A DNA stretch of 35,578 nt from Chara braunii (GCA_003427395.1 BFEA01000106.1:1723493-1759070), one strand, 5' to 3'. Shown: positions 10,378 to 20,225, numbered from the stretch's first letter. Numbers and translations: made by a program. Notes: generated by a model from the sequence alone, not told the origin.

Positions 10378-10392
10378 CACTCCCGCCGGCCT
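10378..10392 (-). other. Candidate polypurine tract and 3' LTR start of gypsy-1
   Basis: On the minus strand GGCCGGCGGGAG is followed by TGAAACGG, just 25 bases after the end of the chromodomain-like frame. A G-rich tract then TG is the usual arrangement of polypurine tract and LTR start in chromodomain-bearing Ty3/gypsy elements. The LTR itself would run toward lower coordinates. No matching 5' LTR was found in the window, so this rests on position and composition only. Confidence 0.35.
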
Positions 10393-10417
10393 AAATTCGA
10401 GGTCCTCCGAGAATAAG

Positions 10418-11234
10418 TCAGTCCAAGGCAGGACCTTTTCCTTTCTTATCTCTCTTGTAGGCTCTAACTATGTCGGGAGCTGTCTCTAGAAGTTCTGCTC
10501 TAGTGAACCAGCGGTCGTCCTCCGGTTCCTGATAAGCAGACCGGACTTATATTGCTTCTGCGGACGGCCTCTACCTCCTGTTTTGAACACATCTTCACCT
10601 ACAATGTCGTCAATGTCGTATCTCCCGTCCATGTCCGGGGGGATCATGGATCTCCTAGATGGAAACTGTTGACTCATGACACACGACAACAACTTTGATG
10701 CATGAAATACAGGGTAGGTGTGGAGGTGTGCTGGGATCTCTATGGTGTAGGACGGTCCATCTTCTCGGCCCTTAACTTCTAGAACTGGCCATGGTCCTCT
10801 GTATGCGGGCAGTAACTTCTGCGAGATGTTTTCCTCAGGAGCAAACTCTTTGGACTTGACCCTGACTAAGTCGCCTACCTGGAACTGTGATGGGCGACGG
10901 TGCTTATTAGCCTGTTCTATCATCCGGTGTTGGGCCTTCCTGAGGTTTTCAACAACAGTGGCTAGCTCTCTTTCATGCTGTAGGGCGAACTCCCTAGTGT
11001 CGGGCGGTAACCTGTGAATCTGATCCCGGTTAAGTCCCTCAAACGGTCTACGCGGTCTAAAGGACTTGTGCAGCTCATTGGGAGTGCAACACGTGGACAG
11101 GTGCACGCTGTTATTGTACGCACTGGCTACCTTGGGTAACATCTCGTCCCAATTAACCTGATCCGGTCTAATATACATGCGCAGAACTTGCTGCAGGATT
11201 TTGTTCATCTGCTCTGTCTGACCGTTTGTCTCTG
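10418..11234 (-). pseudogene. Gypsy-1 integrase C-terminal part and chromodomain-like tail
   Basis: Read on the minus strand from the N gap, this has ETNGQTEQMN with the third catalytic residue of the integrase DDE triad. The non-catalytic region follows, including the GPY/F-type module (LLPAYRGPWPVLEV). Next comes VFHASKL and a tail with GRYDIDDIVGEDVF...GRPQKQYKV that resembles the start of a chromodomain. A frameshift near 10556 moves the rest (EPEDDRWFTRAELL) into another frame that ends at TGA 10418-10420; in the first frame the protein ends at 10486. Chromodomain-bearing elements use this tail to aim integration at marked chromatin. The aromatic cage cannot be judged because of the frameshift. 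Confidence 0.8.
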
Positions 11235-11439
11235 NNNNNNNNNNNNNNNNNNNNNNNNNNNNNNNNNNNNNNNNNNNNNNNNNNNNNNNNNNNNNNNNNN
11301 NNNNNNNNNNNNNNNNNNNNNNNNNNNNNNNNNNNNNNNNNNNNNNNNNNNNNNNNNNNNNNNNNNNNNNNNNNNNNNNNNNNNNNNNNNNNNNNNNNNN
11401 NNNNNNNNNNNNNNNNNNNNNNNNNNNNNNNNNNNNNNN
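11235..11439. other. Assembly gap of 205 N with identical flanks
   Basis: The 32 bases before the gap (11203-11234) are identical to the 32 bases after it (11440-11471). Such mirrored contig ends usually mean that the two contigs overlap and that the gap is not real sequence. Confidence 0.9.
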
Positions 11440-11493
11440 GTTCATCTGCTCTGTCTGACCGTTTGTCTCTGGATGGCGGCCAGACGACATCAA

Positions 11494-11581
11494 CAACTTG
11501 GACCCATAGACTTTTATTAGTTCCTGCCAGTTCTGGCCAACTTGGACCCATAGACTTTTATTAGTTCCTGCCAGTTCTGGC
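11494..11581. repeat. 44-bp exact tandem duplication in integrase
   Basis: 11494-11537 and 11538-11581 are identical. The length is not a multiple of three, so it breaks the integrase frame and creates the stop at 11517. If one copy and the gap repeat are removed the integrase frame is continuous. It may be a local misassembly next to the gap rather than a mutation. Confidence 0.9.
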
Positions 11582-12986
11582 TAGTGAAGCGGGTGTCTCT
11601 ATCACTAACAATAGACAATGGGACGCCATGCTTGCTAACCCAAAAATCGAAAAACTTCTGAATAACTGACTTTGTACGTGCCTCTGCAGGCAAAGGAACA
11701 AAAACAGCATACTTGCTAAATCTATCGACTACAACCATGACTTGGCTCTTGTCGTGCCTACTCTTGACACCGGCATCCATGAAGTCAATGGAGACTGAAT
11801 TTCCAGGCTGGTCTGGAATAGGCAAGGGTCTGAGAAGACCTAGAGGGGCACGTGTAGTAGTCTTGTTCCTTTGACAGACTTTACAACTGCGGACATAGTC
11901 TATGTAGTCGTTTTTCATTCCTGGCCATGCATACGCGTGCATGAGGTTGGCTAAAGTTTTTTGCCAACCGAAGTGTCCCTCTGTATCATGGCATTCCCCT
12001 AGGATCAGACTGCGAATCTCCTCACTGTTGGGAACGCATAGGTGGTCTACTACATTAGTCTTCTCAAATAATAACCCCTCTGTAGTGCGGTAATCTGGCT
12101 CGGTCTCTGGGGCCTCCTTGACCTTCTTGAGAAGGTCACTGTAAATAGGGTCCTGTGCATACGCCTGTCTAACTTTCTCTTGCAGGTCACGACCTATGTC
12201 CAGGTAGTGAACTATAGCTCCACAGTAGTATGATCTCCTACTCACAGCATCCGCAACTACATTGTACTTGCCCTTGACTGGCTTGAGCTCAAAGTCGTAC
12301 TGGTCTATCTCAGCGGCCCACCTAGTCAACTTAGGTGTCATCTTGGCTTGTGTCTTCAGCCATCTAAGTGTCTCGTGGTCTGAATACACCTTGAAGTGCC
12401 TCCCAAACAGGTAATGCTTCCAGTGCTCTAAGGCCTGCCTGAGAGCGTAGAGTTCTCTCTCATACGTCGAGGTGGCTACCTTCTTTGAGGGCATCCTTGC
12501 TGACATGAACTCTACGGGTCTGTAGCCATTGTCGTCGTCCTGCTGTAACACGACGCCTATTCCATACTGACTTGCGTCCGTGGTGACGACAAATGGCAAA
12601 AACGAATCTGCTACCTTGAGGACAGGGTACTCTATCAACGTGCGCTTTAACTTCTTTAGCGCAGACGTACAGTCCTTATCCCATTGCCAGATTGCCTCTT
12701 TCATGAGCAACCTGCGAAGGGGAGCGACCATAGTCGAGAAGTTCCTTACGAACTTCCTACAATAGTTAGCTAGGCCTAGGAATGACCGCAACTCTGTCAA
12801 TGTGCGGGGCGTCGGCAAGTCCCTAATCGCCGCTATCTTACTGTCCTCAGGCTTAATGCCATCTCCGTCTAACACGTGGCCCAAGTACAGGACTTGTGTC
12901 TTGGCCCACTCACACTTTTTCGCATTGATCTTGAAGTTAGCTTCTCTCAGCTTCTCCAAGACATGCCTTAAATGACCCTGGTGCTC
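11517..12986 (-). pseudogene. Gypsy-1 RNase H and integrase
   Basis: This continues the protease-RT frame after the TAG at 12987. Order on the minus strand: RT thumb/connection (TELRSFLGLANYCRKFVRNF), RNase H with TDASQYGIG, STYERELYAL, SDHETLRW and VVADAVSRR holding the four acidic positions, then the integrase HHCC finger (HDTEGHFGW...CKVCQRNK) and the catalytic core (SVSIDFMD, SDRDTRFTS). The core is cut at 11517 by the 44-bp duplication. The first two acidic residues of the DDE triad are here and the third lies across the gap. The frame is the same as that of the upstream part, so only one nonsense codon separates them. Sequence quality suggests a recent copy. Confidence 0.88.
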
Positions 12987-14669
12987 CTAGAGGGTCCTAC
13001 TGAATACTAAAATGTCGTCTAAATACACTACAACGAATCTATCTAACCAAGGCCTAAACAAATAATTCATACATCGCTGAAATGTAGCTATCGCATTGGT
13101 CAGTCCAAAGGGCATCACTATGAACTGGTAATGCCCATATCTAGTCCGGAATGCAGTCTTGTACTGGTCATCAGAATGGACCTCTATCTGATGATACCCA
13201 GACTTTAAGTCTATCTTTGAGAAATACCTGCAACCCTGCACCCGATCTAAGAGATCGTCTATCCTGGGCAGTGGTTCAACATTCTTAACTGTAATCGCAT
13301 TCAGACCCCTATAGTCTATGCACATACGCAACTCTCCTTCCTTCTTGGGGACAAATAGTACTGGTGCTCCAAAAGGAGACGAACTGGGCCTAATCCAACC
13401 TTTCTCAAGGAGCTCGTCCAACTGCTTGCGCAACTCCTCTAACTCTCTAGGGGACATCCTGTAGACTGCTCCCTTAGGAGTTCTACTGCCAGACTCTATC
13501 TCTATCCTATGCTGGATCGGCTGCAGCACTACTCCTGTCGGCGGCTCTGTCAGATCTTTAAACTCTTCCAGCTGCTTGGCAATGGTTGGATCCATGGAAC
13601 TATCCTCTTCCTTAGGCTCAGTGACAGGTCTGACGTATACTACGAAGACCTGATCGTCTGATTGCTCCTTTCTCACTAGTCGCGCGAACGAGGGAGCACT
13701 GAGACAACAATGTGCCAGTGAGTTATCTACTCTTGACACATGGTACAGATGGGTTGTCTTAACCTCGCCTGACGGACTAGGGAGCCTACACTCATGTTCT
13801 CTCAAATGAAGTGTGGCCCCTGCTGCCTCTCCCCAGTCCATACCTAGGACTATATCGAAAGGAAGGTCATCCTGAACGCGGAGAGTCAGGGAATGGAGAA
13901 CTTTCTCCACCTTCCCATCTTTCTCTAGGCGGAAATACGCCTGGACTCCCTCTACGTAGTCCTCAACACGCATTGTGCGGTTGTCTGCGAGGACACTAAC
14001 TATGGGGTCTTCTAGCTTTTGGACTTTCAATCCTAGCCTCAGCTTCTTCAACGCTCTACGGCTAATATAACTGCACGTAGCCCCTGAATCTATAAGGGCC
14101 CCGACTCTACTCCTGAAAACTTCTACATCAACTAACACTAGCTTCCCTTTACTATCTTTCTTCATCTTGGCCCAGGCAGGCATCCTCTCCTTCAATTCTT
14201 CTGCCCCGCCTGTGAGGGACGTGCCTAGAGAAACGCTGGCACAAACAGTCTCTGGACAGCTAAGTAGGCAGGGGCCTGCAACCTCTGTCGAAGGCTCATG
14301 TGGTGTGGGAGTTTCCTGTACGCGTGCGCTCGCTTCCCCACATGGCCTCATAGAAGGGGCAGTTGCAACCCCTACCGGCGGTTGCCTTCTGACTCCTGGG
14401 CAGCCCAGCCCCATCCATGCCGGAATATTTTCCCTCCTCCGATCCTTGCCTTGGTTCGAACCTTCCGCCTTCCTGGTCTGGTCGCTCAAATCAGGTGCGG
14501 CGAAAGATGGCTGCCTGAAGCTACCCTTGGGCTGCACAGGGTCTTTCCCTTTGTTTTTCTTCTCACGAAGCGCTCCCAAGCGCCGAATTTTGTCCATGTC
14601 CATATCACCCAGTTCGTCGCCTCCAGTTCGTCGCCTCCAGTTCGTCCACATCCATGTCACCTTCATCAC
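12987..14669 (-). pseudogene. Gypsy-1 protease and reverse transcriptase
   Basis: Minus-strand frame of 560 codons. Residues 1-180 form a charged, proline-rich linker. The aspartic protease follows, with the active-site motif [13 protein letters not shown] (DSGA codons at 14090-14079) and the second strand block IVLGMDW. RT follows: [44 protein letters not shown] (motif A aspartate), [13 protein letters not shown] (motif B; many relatives have AP instead of AI) and [12 protein letters not shown] (catalytic YLDD, codons at 13025-13014). The frame stops at TAG 12987-12989, where the context favours an original GAG (E). All catalytic residues seen are intact. Its role would be maturation of the polyprotein and reverse transcription of the element RNA in cytoplasmic particles. 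Confidence 0.9.
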
Positions 14670-15060
14670 AACATCTCAAATCGCCTCTACACCCAGGAGG
14701 CGGCGACCAACCCTGCGGTTGCTCCTCCTTTCTTGCTTCTTCCCTATTCACCAGAAATTGTCTTCCCATTTCAGCCATGACCTCAGCTTTCATAGCTTCA
14801 GAATACTTTGCCATCAGATTCTCCGTTTTGAGCCGCTCGTCGAATCTCTTTTGTTCTTCTAGTTCTTTTTTATGGGCCCTCTTCTCCGTTCGCTCATTAA
14901 TCAACTCCAGAGGAACTCCTCCTCTGTGTCTTCCTATGTCCTCCGAGCCATCCAGCACCGTGGAGTTAAGGCGCCGAGACACTACCGCCTGTACCTCCAC
15001 TGCCATTGTTAGGAGTGGGACCACTAGGGCACTCCCTAGCAAAGTGGCCTTCCCCACCAC
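14605..15060 (-). pseudogene. Gypsy-1 linker between zinc knuckle and protease
   Basis: This minus-strand frame joins the CCHC frame upstream and the protease frame downstream by two +1 steps. The useful part begins after about residue 30 and is a strongly charged helical segment (NERTEKRAHKKELEEQKRF...) that probably forms a coiled coil. It ends [12 protein letters not shown] at a stop caused by the 14-bp triplication. Removing two 14-bp units (28 bases) would place linker and protease in one frame. No known domain is recognised in the linker. Confidence 0.6.
14610..14646. repeat. 14-bp tandem repeat at the linker-protease junction
   Basis: CAGTTCGTCGCCTC occurs at 14610-14623 and 14624-14637, with a 9-base partial copy after. 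The net addition is 28 bases, which shifts the frame by one. Confidence 0.9.
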
Positions 15061-15088
15061 ACTGAAAGCATTTCACCGGAGTCCCCAT
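14966..15088 (-). pseudogene. Gypsy-1 nucleocapsid CCHC zinc knuckle (40 codons)
   Basis: ATG at 15088-15086 opens a short minus-strand frame, MGTPVKCFQCGGEGHFAREC, with a perfect CX2CX4HX4C knuckle, then a glycine/serine-rich stretch and TAA at 14968-14966. The knuckle binds the element RNA during packaging. The downstream linker lies in the +1 frame, so an indel, or a programmed +1 shift, separates Gag from Pol. Directly upstream on this strand the sequence is CT-rich and ends CTGCTTAG, which could be a splice acceptor. No capsid sequence is seen upstream. Confidence 0.75.
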
Positions 15089-16547
15089 CTCCCACCAGGA
15101 ACTAAGCAGAAAACAACAGCTTCGAGCATGAGAATGGAAGAGACAAATACACCCATAGCAGCCATTCCATTACGCACGCTAAAAAAGAGTCACATAAAGA
15201 AACCATAACCATCAGGATGTATCCTTAGATGAAGAGAATGAACATCAACTCCCCATCGAAGATTAGTCTGTCATTGTTTTGCTTTAGTTTTTTCGTTTTC
15301 CTTCTTATTTCTCTAGTCTGTTTTCTTTTCTTCTGTAGTTACCCTGAATATGGGGTGGGGTTCATTCGGGGAAGTGAGAAAAGCCCCTGCCCGTGGTGGT
15401 CAACAAGGAAAAGCAAGTCTGGGCAGCGCGATTGAGAGCACTACGGTCATCCTGTATATTATAGGGCTGACTCTACTACGACTCGGCTGGACGGACGACT
15501 CAATGCTGCCCAAACAGTCAATCGAGCAGCAGTGCCTTCAAGTTGATGCTATATCCCAAGGAAGGGAGAGGGACTATGTGGAGAGGAAGAAGAGGAGGAG
15601 GGAAAAGAAGACGAGAAGAGAAAAGGGAGAGGGAACAAACGTAGGAGAAAGAATGGAGTGAAGGCGGCGAGCGGGCAGCAGTGACAAACGGATGAGGAAG
15701 GAGGGGATGACGGGGAGAGTGAGCAGAGAGGAGATGACACATGAGAATGGAGGAGAAAGAAGCAACGAAGGGATATGCAGGGAGAGAGGAGGACAGAGTA
15801 CGAACCTGCAGTGGCGCTTGCCGGCAGTTGGCCTCAGCCTGGAGCATACGGGAGGCCGGATTCTTCAGTGTCATCCGGCAGCATAGCGTCTCGACAGAGA
15901 AGAGGATGAGGTGAAGGAAGGATGGGCCGATTTCGACATGAGTTGGCAGGGCGCGTGCTTTGACCGTATCTGGATGTGACTGCTGTCGGGTACACTCATA
16001 ATTGATCGCAGTCACGAGCAGATGTGATCGAGGTGAAGCAATGGAGGTCCTTTAAGTTACATGGTAGACGAAGCGGAGGAAAAAGAGGGTCAAGGAAGGG
16101 GTAAGGAAGAAGTAGACAGCAAGTGATGGACAATGAAGAGTGAGAAGGGGAAGCTAAAGAATGAATCCCGTCCGCACTTGACCCCGCTCGCCGTGTTGAA
16201 TGGTGTTTTCTTCTCTTTGTGTTCTTTGTTGTTGTTTGTAGTTTGAGTTATCCTGGCCACAGTTATGGCCGGGTGTGGCTGTGGTCTACGCTAATCTGGC
16301 AGTTAATCACCGCCAAATGCCTTCGGTGGCTGTGCGTACATATGATATCTTAAGGTAGCCAAATGCCTCGTCTTGTAATTGGTGATGCGCGTGCATGGGT
16401 CAACAGGATTCCCCACTGCCCCTGCCAAACCATTTGCTTGAACTTTGGTTACCGCCATTGTCCTTGTTGTTCCTGTAGTTGATGTCGTAGGTTGTACACT
16501 GCTCCTCCCCTGGCCCGCTCGCTTAGATTCTTTAGTCATCGAGATCA

Positions 16548-16790
16548 TGTGTATGGAACTTCGCTGTGATGATTTTGCGTTCGTAGACGTAATCTGCCAA
16601 GCCTCGGTCTATCAAGGCTGGAACTTCGCTGTGCTGAACTTGTGTACCCAAGCCTCTGGAGGGGGGTTTCATTTGTAAAACCGCCAGTACAGCCTCAGTC
16701 AGGGCCGCAGCAACTTCTGTATCAGCTGGAACTTTGCTGTGCTGAACATGTGTAGCCAAGCCTCAGTCTATCAAGTTCCCATTCGCACTT
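16548..16790. repeat. Diverged direct repeats (TGGAACTTCGCTGTG unit)
   Basis: Three copies of a unit around TGGAACTTYGCTGTGCTGAA start near 16554, 16619 and 16728. Each is followed by CCAAGCCTC and, in two cases, GTCTATCAAG. Spacing is about 65 and 109 bases. Function unknown. Confidence 0.65.
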
Positions 16791-17909
16791 GCTGAACCTT
16801 GTTTTTTTGAGTGCTGCTTGCTTCGGCTTGAGCTCACACTCACGTATATTGGGCTTCGTAGTCTTTGTGATCGTCATGGGCAGCGTGAGGGCAGAAGGAG
16901 AAGAAGGCATGGGGGAAGGAGAAGAAGAAGACGACGGAAGATAGCAAGGAAGGTGAGGTGGAAAGGTAGAGTGCAGGGGGCAGCTTGCCTGTCAGTGCAC
17001 CTGCCCTGATGTGTGGGCAGGTGTGTTCGCCTGTGATGGAATGGAGGTGACCGTAAGAAGAGCAAGGGGCAATAAGCACAGAGGAGGCATCATGCAGAGG
17101 AAAGAGAGTGGTAGAGGGAAGGTTAACGGGAGAGAGCAGTGGAGAAGGAGAGCAGGAGGAGAGAGAGGGCGTCGAAGACAGGAGGTGGAGGTGGTTGAAG
17201 TGTGAAGGTGAGAGAGCGTAGACGAGAGGGTTCAGCCTCCTGACGGGTCGGTGAAACTCAACGACACAGTCTGGTACAGCCTCCCGTTTGTGGTCCTCCT
17301 CTCCTTCCGTACCTATGGTTCGTTGGGCCGCGATCCTACAATGATATGTATGACTTTCCCTTTCTTCTTTTTTTTTCGTTTTTATTTTATTTTCTTCCCG
17401 TTGGCCACGATTCCGGTCAGATACATACTTTTCAATCTCGCACCTGACTGGAATTGAAGGGTGATGCTGCAGGGAGAGACGAACAAGAGTAGGCAGGGGT
17501 AGGAGGGAGGGTGACGAAGAGAGGGGAGAAGAAGGGTAACGTGGAGAAGGTGGTGGAAGGAGAGGAGTGTAGAAAGGAGGAGAGCGAGGGAAGATGGCAG
17601 GCCTGGTAGAAGATGGAAGCAATAGGAAAGGAGCGAGGAAGGAGGAGCAGACAAGGGCCGGAAAAGAAGAAGAAGAACTGAGCATTGGAGGAGAGGATGA
17701 GGGGGAAAGGAGAGGATAGTTAAAAGGAGGAGGGGATGGAAGCGCACTGCAGTTGTCGTGAAAACGTTTGTTGGACTTGGGTATAGGGGTGAAACGCTGA
17801 ACGAGCCATCTAGTAGTTGCTTCCCTTCGCAGTTTTGCTGCGACCGCGTGTTCCCCATTTCCAATGTGATCGTTGTTCTTGGCCTTTGTCTGTCCCCGTT
17901 CGGGATCAT

Positions 17910-18013
17910 TGTGATCGCTTTTGTCTTCCGTCTGTTGTGATCGCTTATGTCTTCCATTCATTGTGATCTCTTTTGTCTTTCGTTTGTTGTAATCGCCTTT
18001 TATCTTCTGTTCT
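17910..18013. repeat. 26-bp tandem repeat, 4 units
   Basis: Units begin TGTGATCGCTTTTGTCTTCC at 17910, 17936, 17962 and 17988, with increasing divergence in the last two. On the minus strand they encode a weak lysine/threonine-rich repeat, probably by chance. Confidence 0.8.
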
Positions 18014-18087
18014 GATTCGCGATTGCACAGACTGCACAACCGCAGCATTATCAAAGTTTGCATGAATCTGCACTGATGGCCAGATGC

Positions 18088-18090
<3 letters not shown>

Positions 18091-18161
<71 letters not shown>
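18091..18161. repeat. (GA)n microsatellite
   Basis: Uninterrupted GA dinucleotides, about 35 units. Confidence 0.98.
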
Positions 18162-18164
<3 letters not shown>

Positions 18165-18329
18165 GATGACGAGGAGCAGGAGGTTGGGGGGGAATTGTAG
18201 AACTCACCTATAGGACCAGTCGGGCATGCTCGGGTCCACGCCTGATTGTTGTTTCAATCATTTAGTTCTACTCTTACTGAATTTGGGTGTTATTGTGGTG
18301 GGATGCATTCCCAAAAGCCAGGCGTGGGC

Positions 18330-18830
18330 CATGCAGTCATTAGTCTACCTGGAGTCTTCAGAACAGGCGTCATTTTGTGCTTGATAATGTCGTCGATGTC
18401 GACGTGTCCATCCATGGTTGGGGGCAGCATGGATCTTCTTGAAGGAAACTGGTCTGTCTCAGCAAACCGCGCAAGTTTGGAGGCATGGAAAACAGGGTGT
18501 GTGCCTAAGTGCCCAGGGATTCAAATGGCATACGAGGGTCCATCTGGATCATCTCCCACTGTATCCAAAACTTCCCATGGCCCGAAGTACTGTGTCATAA
18601 GCTTCCGAGATATACCAAGTTCCGAACCCATCTCAAAGGGCTTGACCCAAACGCTATCCCCTACCTGAAAGCTAGACGGTTGTATGTGCCTATTCTCATA
18701 TGCAACCATGGCATCTTGGGATTTCTGAATTTGTTCGACAGGCTGCTGCAGCATCTTATCATATTTGACAGCAAAGTCTATGCTCCAGGTGCTGCTGTTG
18801 GCTGATTTTCAGGCGAAAGAAAGTCGAGAG
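18330..18830 (-). pseudogene. Gypsy-2 integrase C-terminal part and chromodomain-like tail
   Basis: Minus strand: a frame with FQVGDSVWVKPFEMG...GISRKLMTQYFGPWEVLD matches the GPY/F-type module (18754-18521). Continuing in another frame are FPSRRSMLPPTMDGHVDIDDII and KTPGR, the beginning of a chromodomain-like tail as in gypsy-1. The remainder of the tail is not recognisable. Frameshifts occur near 18525 and 18760. Confidence 0.7.
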
Positions 18831-19419
18831 CGGAACGGGGTTCCAACCAAGATGCAGCTGATTGGGAGTTATGCCGGTAGTGTTGTGCATAATGTTGTTG
18901 TACAGGCTGGCAATGAGAGGTAACTTCTCATCCCAGTCATCCTGGCTCGGCTTGATGTCGTGCCAAAGCGAATGCTGCACCACACGGTTCATCTGTTTCG
19001 CTTGGTCGTTTGACTCAGGATAGGTTCCAGACGTCATCTGCAGTTGTGTGCCCTTGGCCGCATTCTGCCACATTTCATTCATGAAGCGGACGTCTGTATC
19101 ACTAACAATAGACTTTGGAAGTCCAAAATCCCGTACCCAGTTGTCCATGAACAACTTGATAACCTGGTCAGTCTTGGCGGTCTCTCGCATAGCGATCAAT
19201 CTAGTGTATTTTACTAAATCTATCCACGATGACAAAGATGTGTTGCTTGCCATTCTTGCTAGTCAAGAGGGTATCCATGAAATCCACGGACACACTTTGC
19301 CCAGGGCCAGCAGGAATAGGCAAGGGCTTGACAAACCCAAGAGGTGTTTGTGTCCTTGGTTTATCGCGCTGACAAAGCTGGCATGTTTCTACGTACTTCT
19401 TGGCATCTAGGGCCACCAA
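18759..19419 (-). pseudogene. Gypsy-2 integrase catalytic core
   Basis: Two overlapping minus-strand frames carry CQLCQRDK (end of the HHCC finger), SVSVDFMDTLL (first D), VIVDRFSK, SDTDVRF (second D) and PESNDQAKQMN. In gypsy-1 the matching block reads ETNGQTEQMN, so the catalytic E of the DDE triad has become K here. The spacer before it is also about two residues short. A frameshift sits near 19210. The enzyme cannot be active. Confidence 0.8.
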
Positions 19420-19664
19420 AAGTGTTGCACTAGATTAGCTGAAGTCTTCTTGAAACCAAAGTGACCGGTTGCGTCATGACACTCTCCTAGGAACAAACTA
19501 AGCAAAGACTCACTAGATGGTACAAGTAGTGTCTTATTCCTTGCCTTCTCGAGAAACAATAAGCCTTCAACCAGCACAAACTCGTAGGATGTGGACTTTT
19601 CCTTGGCATCAAGTTTGCGCATGCTTTTCGACAACACAGAGTCCACTCCGTATGCTTCCACCAT
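19407..19664 (-). pseudogene. Gypsy-2 integrase zinc-finger region
   Basis: Minus-strand frame with LLFLEKARNKTLLVPSSES followed by GECHDATGHFGFKKT, the two histidines of the HHCC finger. The two cysteines lie in the next frame (CQLCQ) because of an indel near 19415. It is equivalent to 12060-11880 in gypsy-1. Confidence 0.75.
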
Positions 19665-19699
19665 GAATCAAGATACGTCATCTGAAATACCAAGCTCGG

Positions 19700-20225
19700 T
19701 CACTAGCTTGCCCTTTGTGATAGTCTGTCCACTACCTTATTGTACTCTCCCTTCAGGTGGTCTCACTTGAAGTCATACATGTCTATGACTTCAATCCATC
19801 TCTTAAGTGCATCGGAGAGGGCAGGTTGCCTCTTAATCCAACGAAGAGTCTCATGGTCAGATCTCACATAGAAAAATATGTCAGGAGGTAGTGCCTCCAG
19901 TGAGTCAACGCCTTGTATAGGGCATAGAGCTTGTGCTCATAGGTGGACTTGGCTAGTTTCTGGGATGGCATCTTTTTGCTTATGTACTCGATCGGCCTCA
20001 ACTTCTTCCCCTGATGTTGTGCAAGGACCGCGCCAATGCCATACTGGCTGACATCTGTGTCACAATGAATGGCTTTGCAAGACTGGGAAGTTTCATGACC
20101 TCATGATGCGTGAGAGCATACTTCACTTATTTGAAGGCTCTCTCACATTCGTCTGGCTACTCCCATAGGGTGTCAAGGCGAGTGAGGTCAGTCGATGGGG
20201 AAGCTATAGTACTATCGTTCTTAAA
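19700..20225 (-). pseudogene. Gypsy-2 RT connection and RNase H
   Basis: Too broken for long frames, but clear when read by motif on the minus strand: ASPSTDLTRLDTLWE and ECERAFK (connection), then TDVSQYGIGAVLAQHQ, STYEHKLYAL, SDHETLRWIKRQ and EYNKVVDRLSQ, which hold the four acidic RNase H positions. At least one frameshift (near 19888) and stops (for example in MYDFK-stop) break it. The normal TDAS has become TDVS. Confidence 0.7.

Larger units (their letters stand above)
10379..15088 (-). mobile_element. Ty3/gypsy retrotransposon 1 (chromovirus-like)
   Basis: On the minus strand the domain order is CCHC zinc knuckle, linker, aspartic protease, reverse transcriptase, RNase H, integrase, chromodomain-like tail. 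Integrase after RNase H is the Ty3/gypsy order. The capsid part of Gag and the 5' LTR are not recognisable upstream of 15088. Breaks: one TAG nonsense codon (12987-12989), a 14-bp triplication (14610-14646), a 44-bp tandem duplication (11494-11581), an N gap (11235-11439) and a frameshift in the tail (about 10556). The gap and the 44-bp duplication look like assembly artefacts. Confidence 0.9.
15089..18090. other. Purine-rich, repeat-rich intergenic DNA, no gene recognised
   Basis: Three blocks show extreme strand asymmetry, with purines on the plus strand: about 15575-15790, 16880-17220 and 17470-17745. They create long open minus-strand frames of low-complexity S/P/L composition that are not believable proteins. 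Between them are diverged repeats (16550-16790) and a 26-bp tandem repeat (17910-18013). Capsid or 5' LTR of gypsy-1 could lie here, but I find no copy of the sequence next to the 3' polypurine tract. Confidence 0.5.
18330..20225 (-). mobile_element. Ty3/gypsy retrotransposon 2, degenerate
   Basis: On the minus strand the order is RT connection, RNase H, integrase and chromodomain-like tail, in several frames with stops and indels. It is related to gypsy-1 by motif order and by the shared tail block (FPSRRSM...MDG...DIDDI). Protease and the RT catalytic core are missing upstream of about 20225. More frameshifts than gypsy-1, and a substituted integrase glutamate, mark it as older. No LTRs are identified. 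Confidence 0.85.

Noticed and set aside
14445-14465. tRNA-like box (GGTTCGAA) in several places, including 10061, 2968 and 14455
   Set aside because: No cloverleaf could be drawn around any of them; the one at 14455 is inside the gypsy-1 linker coding region.
17910-18013. Possible CRISPR-like array
   Set aside because: Units are directly adjacent with no unique spacers and diverge steadily; it is a 26-bp tandem repeat in eukaryotic DNA.
16840-18207. A 455-codon open frame on the minus strand
   Set aside because: Composition is almost entirely S, P, L and H from polypyrimidine tracts and the (GA)n repeat; no domain, and the frame is a by-product of strand bias.
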